NCBI GenBank assembly: GCA_964616985.1
Contig: CAZTVF010000185.1
Location: 1 to 6,477 of the forward strand
Origin: CAZTVF01 sp964616985
GTDB taxonomy: Bacteria; Planctomycetota; Phycisphaerae; SM23-33
DNA length: 6,477 bases
Direction of reading: 5' to 3'
Positions 6,291-6,477 of this stretch are shown here, in pieces (positions within the stretch are counted from its first letter, which is position 1; every line of letters starts with the position of its first letter). The position numbers were made by a program, and so were the translations under genes. The notes under the pieces were generated by a model that was not told the origin of the DNA, did no database searches, and saw only the letters and a list, made by a program, of their open reading frames with translations.

Positions 6291-6309
6291 CCCGGGAGGT
6301 TGGCCCGGG
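6291..6309. terminator. GC stem-loop between convergent genes
   Basis: CCCGGG at 6291-6296 and again at 6304-6309 form a 6-bp stem with a 7-base loop, preceded by a C-run. It lies between the stop of the HNH gene (6277) and the stop of the convergent gene (6326), where a bidirectional terminator would be expected. There is no T-tract on either strand, so the call is weak. Confidence 0.3.
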
Positions 6310-6325
6310 ACTTCTTCGCCCAAGC

Positions 6326-6477
6326 CTATGCCTTCGCCGCCTCGTCGAACATGGCCAGCAGGTTCTCGATCTTGACGTCGGGCAGGACGGCCTCGTGGCT
6401 GGGGGAGACGGCGTACGAGGGAGCGAGGTGTTTCTTATTGTACTGGACGGCCTGGCGGACCTGCTGGGGCGTGCCGG
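6326..6477 (-). CDS. Uroporphyrinogen decarboxylase-family protein, C-terminal end (partial)
   Basis: The last 50 residues of a UROD-fold (TIM-barrel) protein enter from the right edge on the minus strand. The visible C-terminus has GTPQQVRQAV, then LAPSYAVSPSHEAVLPDVK, then IENLLAMFDEA, matching the family ending GTPEEVR ... GGY-xx-SPSHxxxPDVPxEN-xx-M. Genuine HemE ends differently. Family members of this sort in environmental bacteria are more often corrinoid-dependent methyltransferase relatives or proteins of unknown substrate, and they are commonly multicopy. The usual GGG before the Tyr-x-Leu/Val-Ser turn is replaced by PS in LAPSYAVSPSH. Start, active site and neighbours upstream lie outside the window, so the specific function cannot be given. 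The TAG at 6326-6328 is clear and the frame stays open to the edge. Confidence 0.8.
   Translation of the reverse strand, partial: GTPQQVRQAVQYNKKHLAPSYAVSPSHEAVLPDVKIENLLAMFDEAAKA

Noticed and set aside
1..6477. CRISPR array, tRNA, rRNA or retron/defence cassette
   Set aside because: No regularly spaced repeats, no cloverleaf or rRNA-like stretches, and no reverse transcriptase or effector motifs were found on either strand.

Overview
GC-rich bacterial DNA. The gene set (two members of the large FAD_oxidored flavoprotein family, a remnant resembling GH130-type glycoside phosphorylase/hydrolase enzymes, a uroporphyrinogen-decarboxylase-like protein, a GT-C glycosyltransferase and a piece of an integrase-type transposase) is what one meets in environmental Planctomycetota, Lentisphaerota, Verrucomicrobiota or Kiritimatiellota. 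The group is an inference from gene content; no rRNA or other marker gene is present.

Left arm (1-1118, plus strand): the C-terminal part of an FAD-dependent oxidoreductase runs in from the left edge with an apparent one-base frameshift in an A-run at 36-39. It overlaps by 4 bases a class I glutamine-amidotransferase-like gene whose family similarity stops at about position 796. Bases 797-1118 carry no recognisable gene.

Central minus-strand block (3400 down to 1119): an intact 607-residue FAD-dependent oxidoreductase with an added C-terminal beta-rich domain. Two bases upstream of it ends the C-terminal remnant of a GH130-like gene. Further upstream are a short stop/RBS/ATG scar and the N-terminal piece of a transposase with its own promoter. 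The order suggests a former sugar-processing operon (GH130-like enzyme, then oxidoreductase) cut down by deletion and mobile-element activity.

Right arm: about 500 bases with no recognised gene (3402-3888) holding a strong inverted repeat, then a well-formed sigma70-type promoter and a membrane glycosyltransferase of the GT39/ArnT type (start placed at the TTG at 3984). After a 200-base gap comes a stand-alone HNH endonuclease that looks less GC-rich than its neighbours. The C-terminus of a uroporphyrinogen-decarboxylase-family gene converges from the right edge.

No CRISPR array, tRNA, rRNA or complete mobile element was seen. The window is best described as a remodelled accessory region with several truncated genes. 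I found no convincing new multi-gene system; the most useful observations are the gene remnants and their junctions, the re-placed glycosyltransferase start, and the uncharacterised HNH protein.
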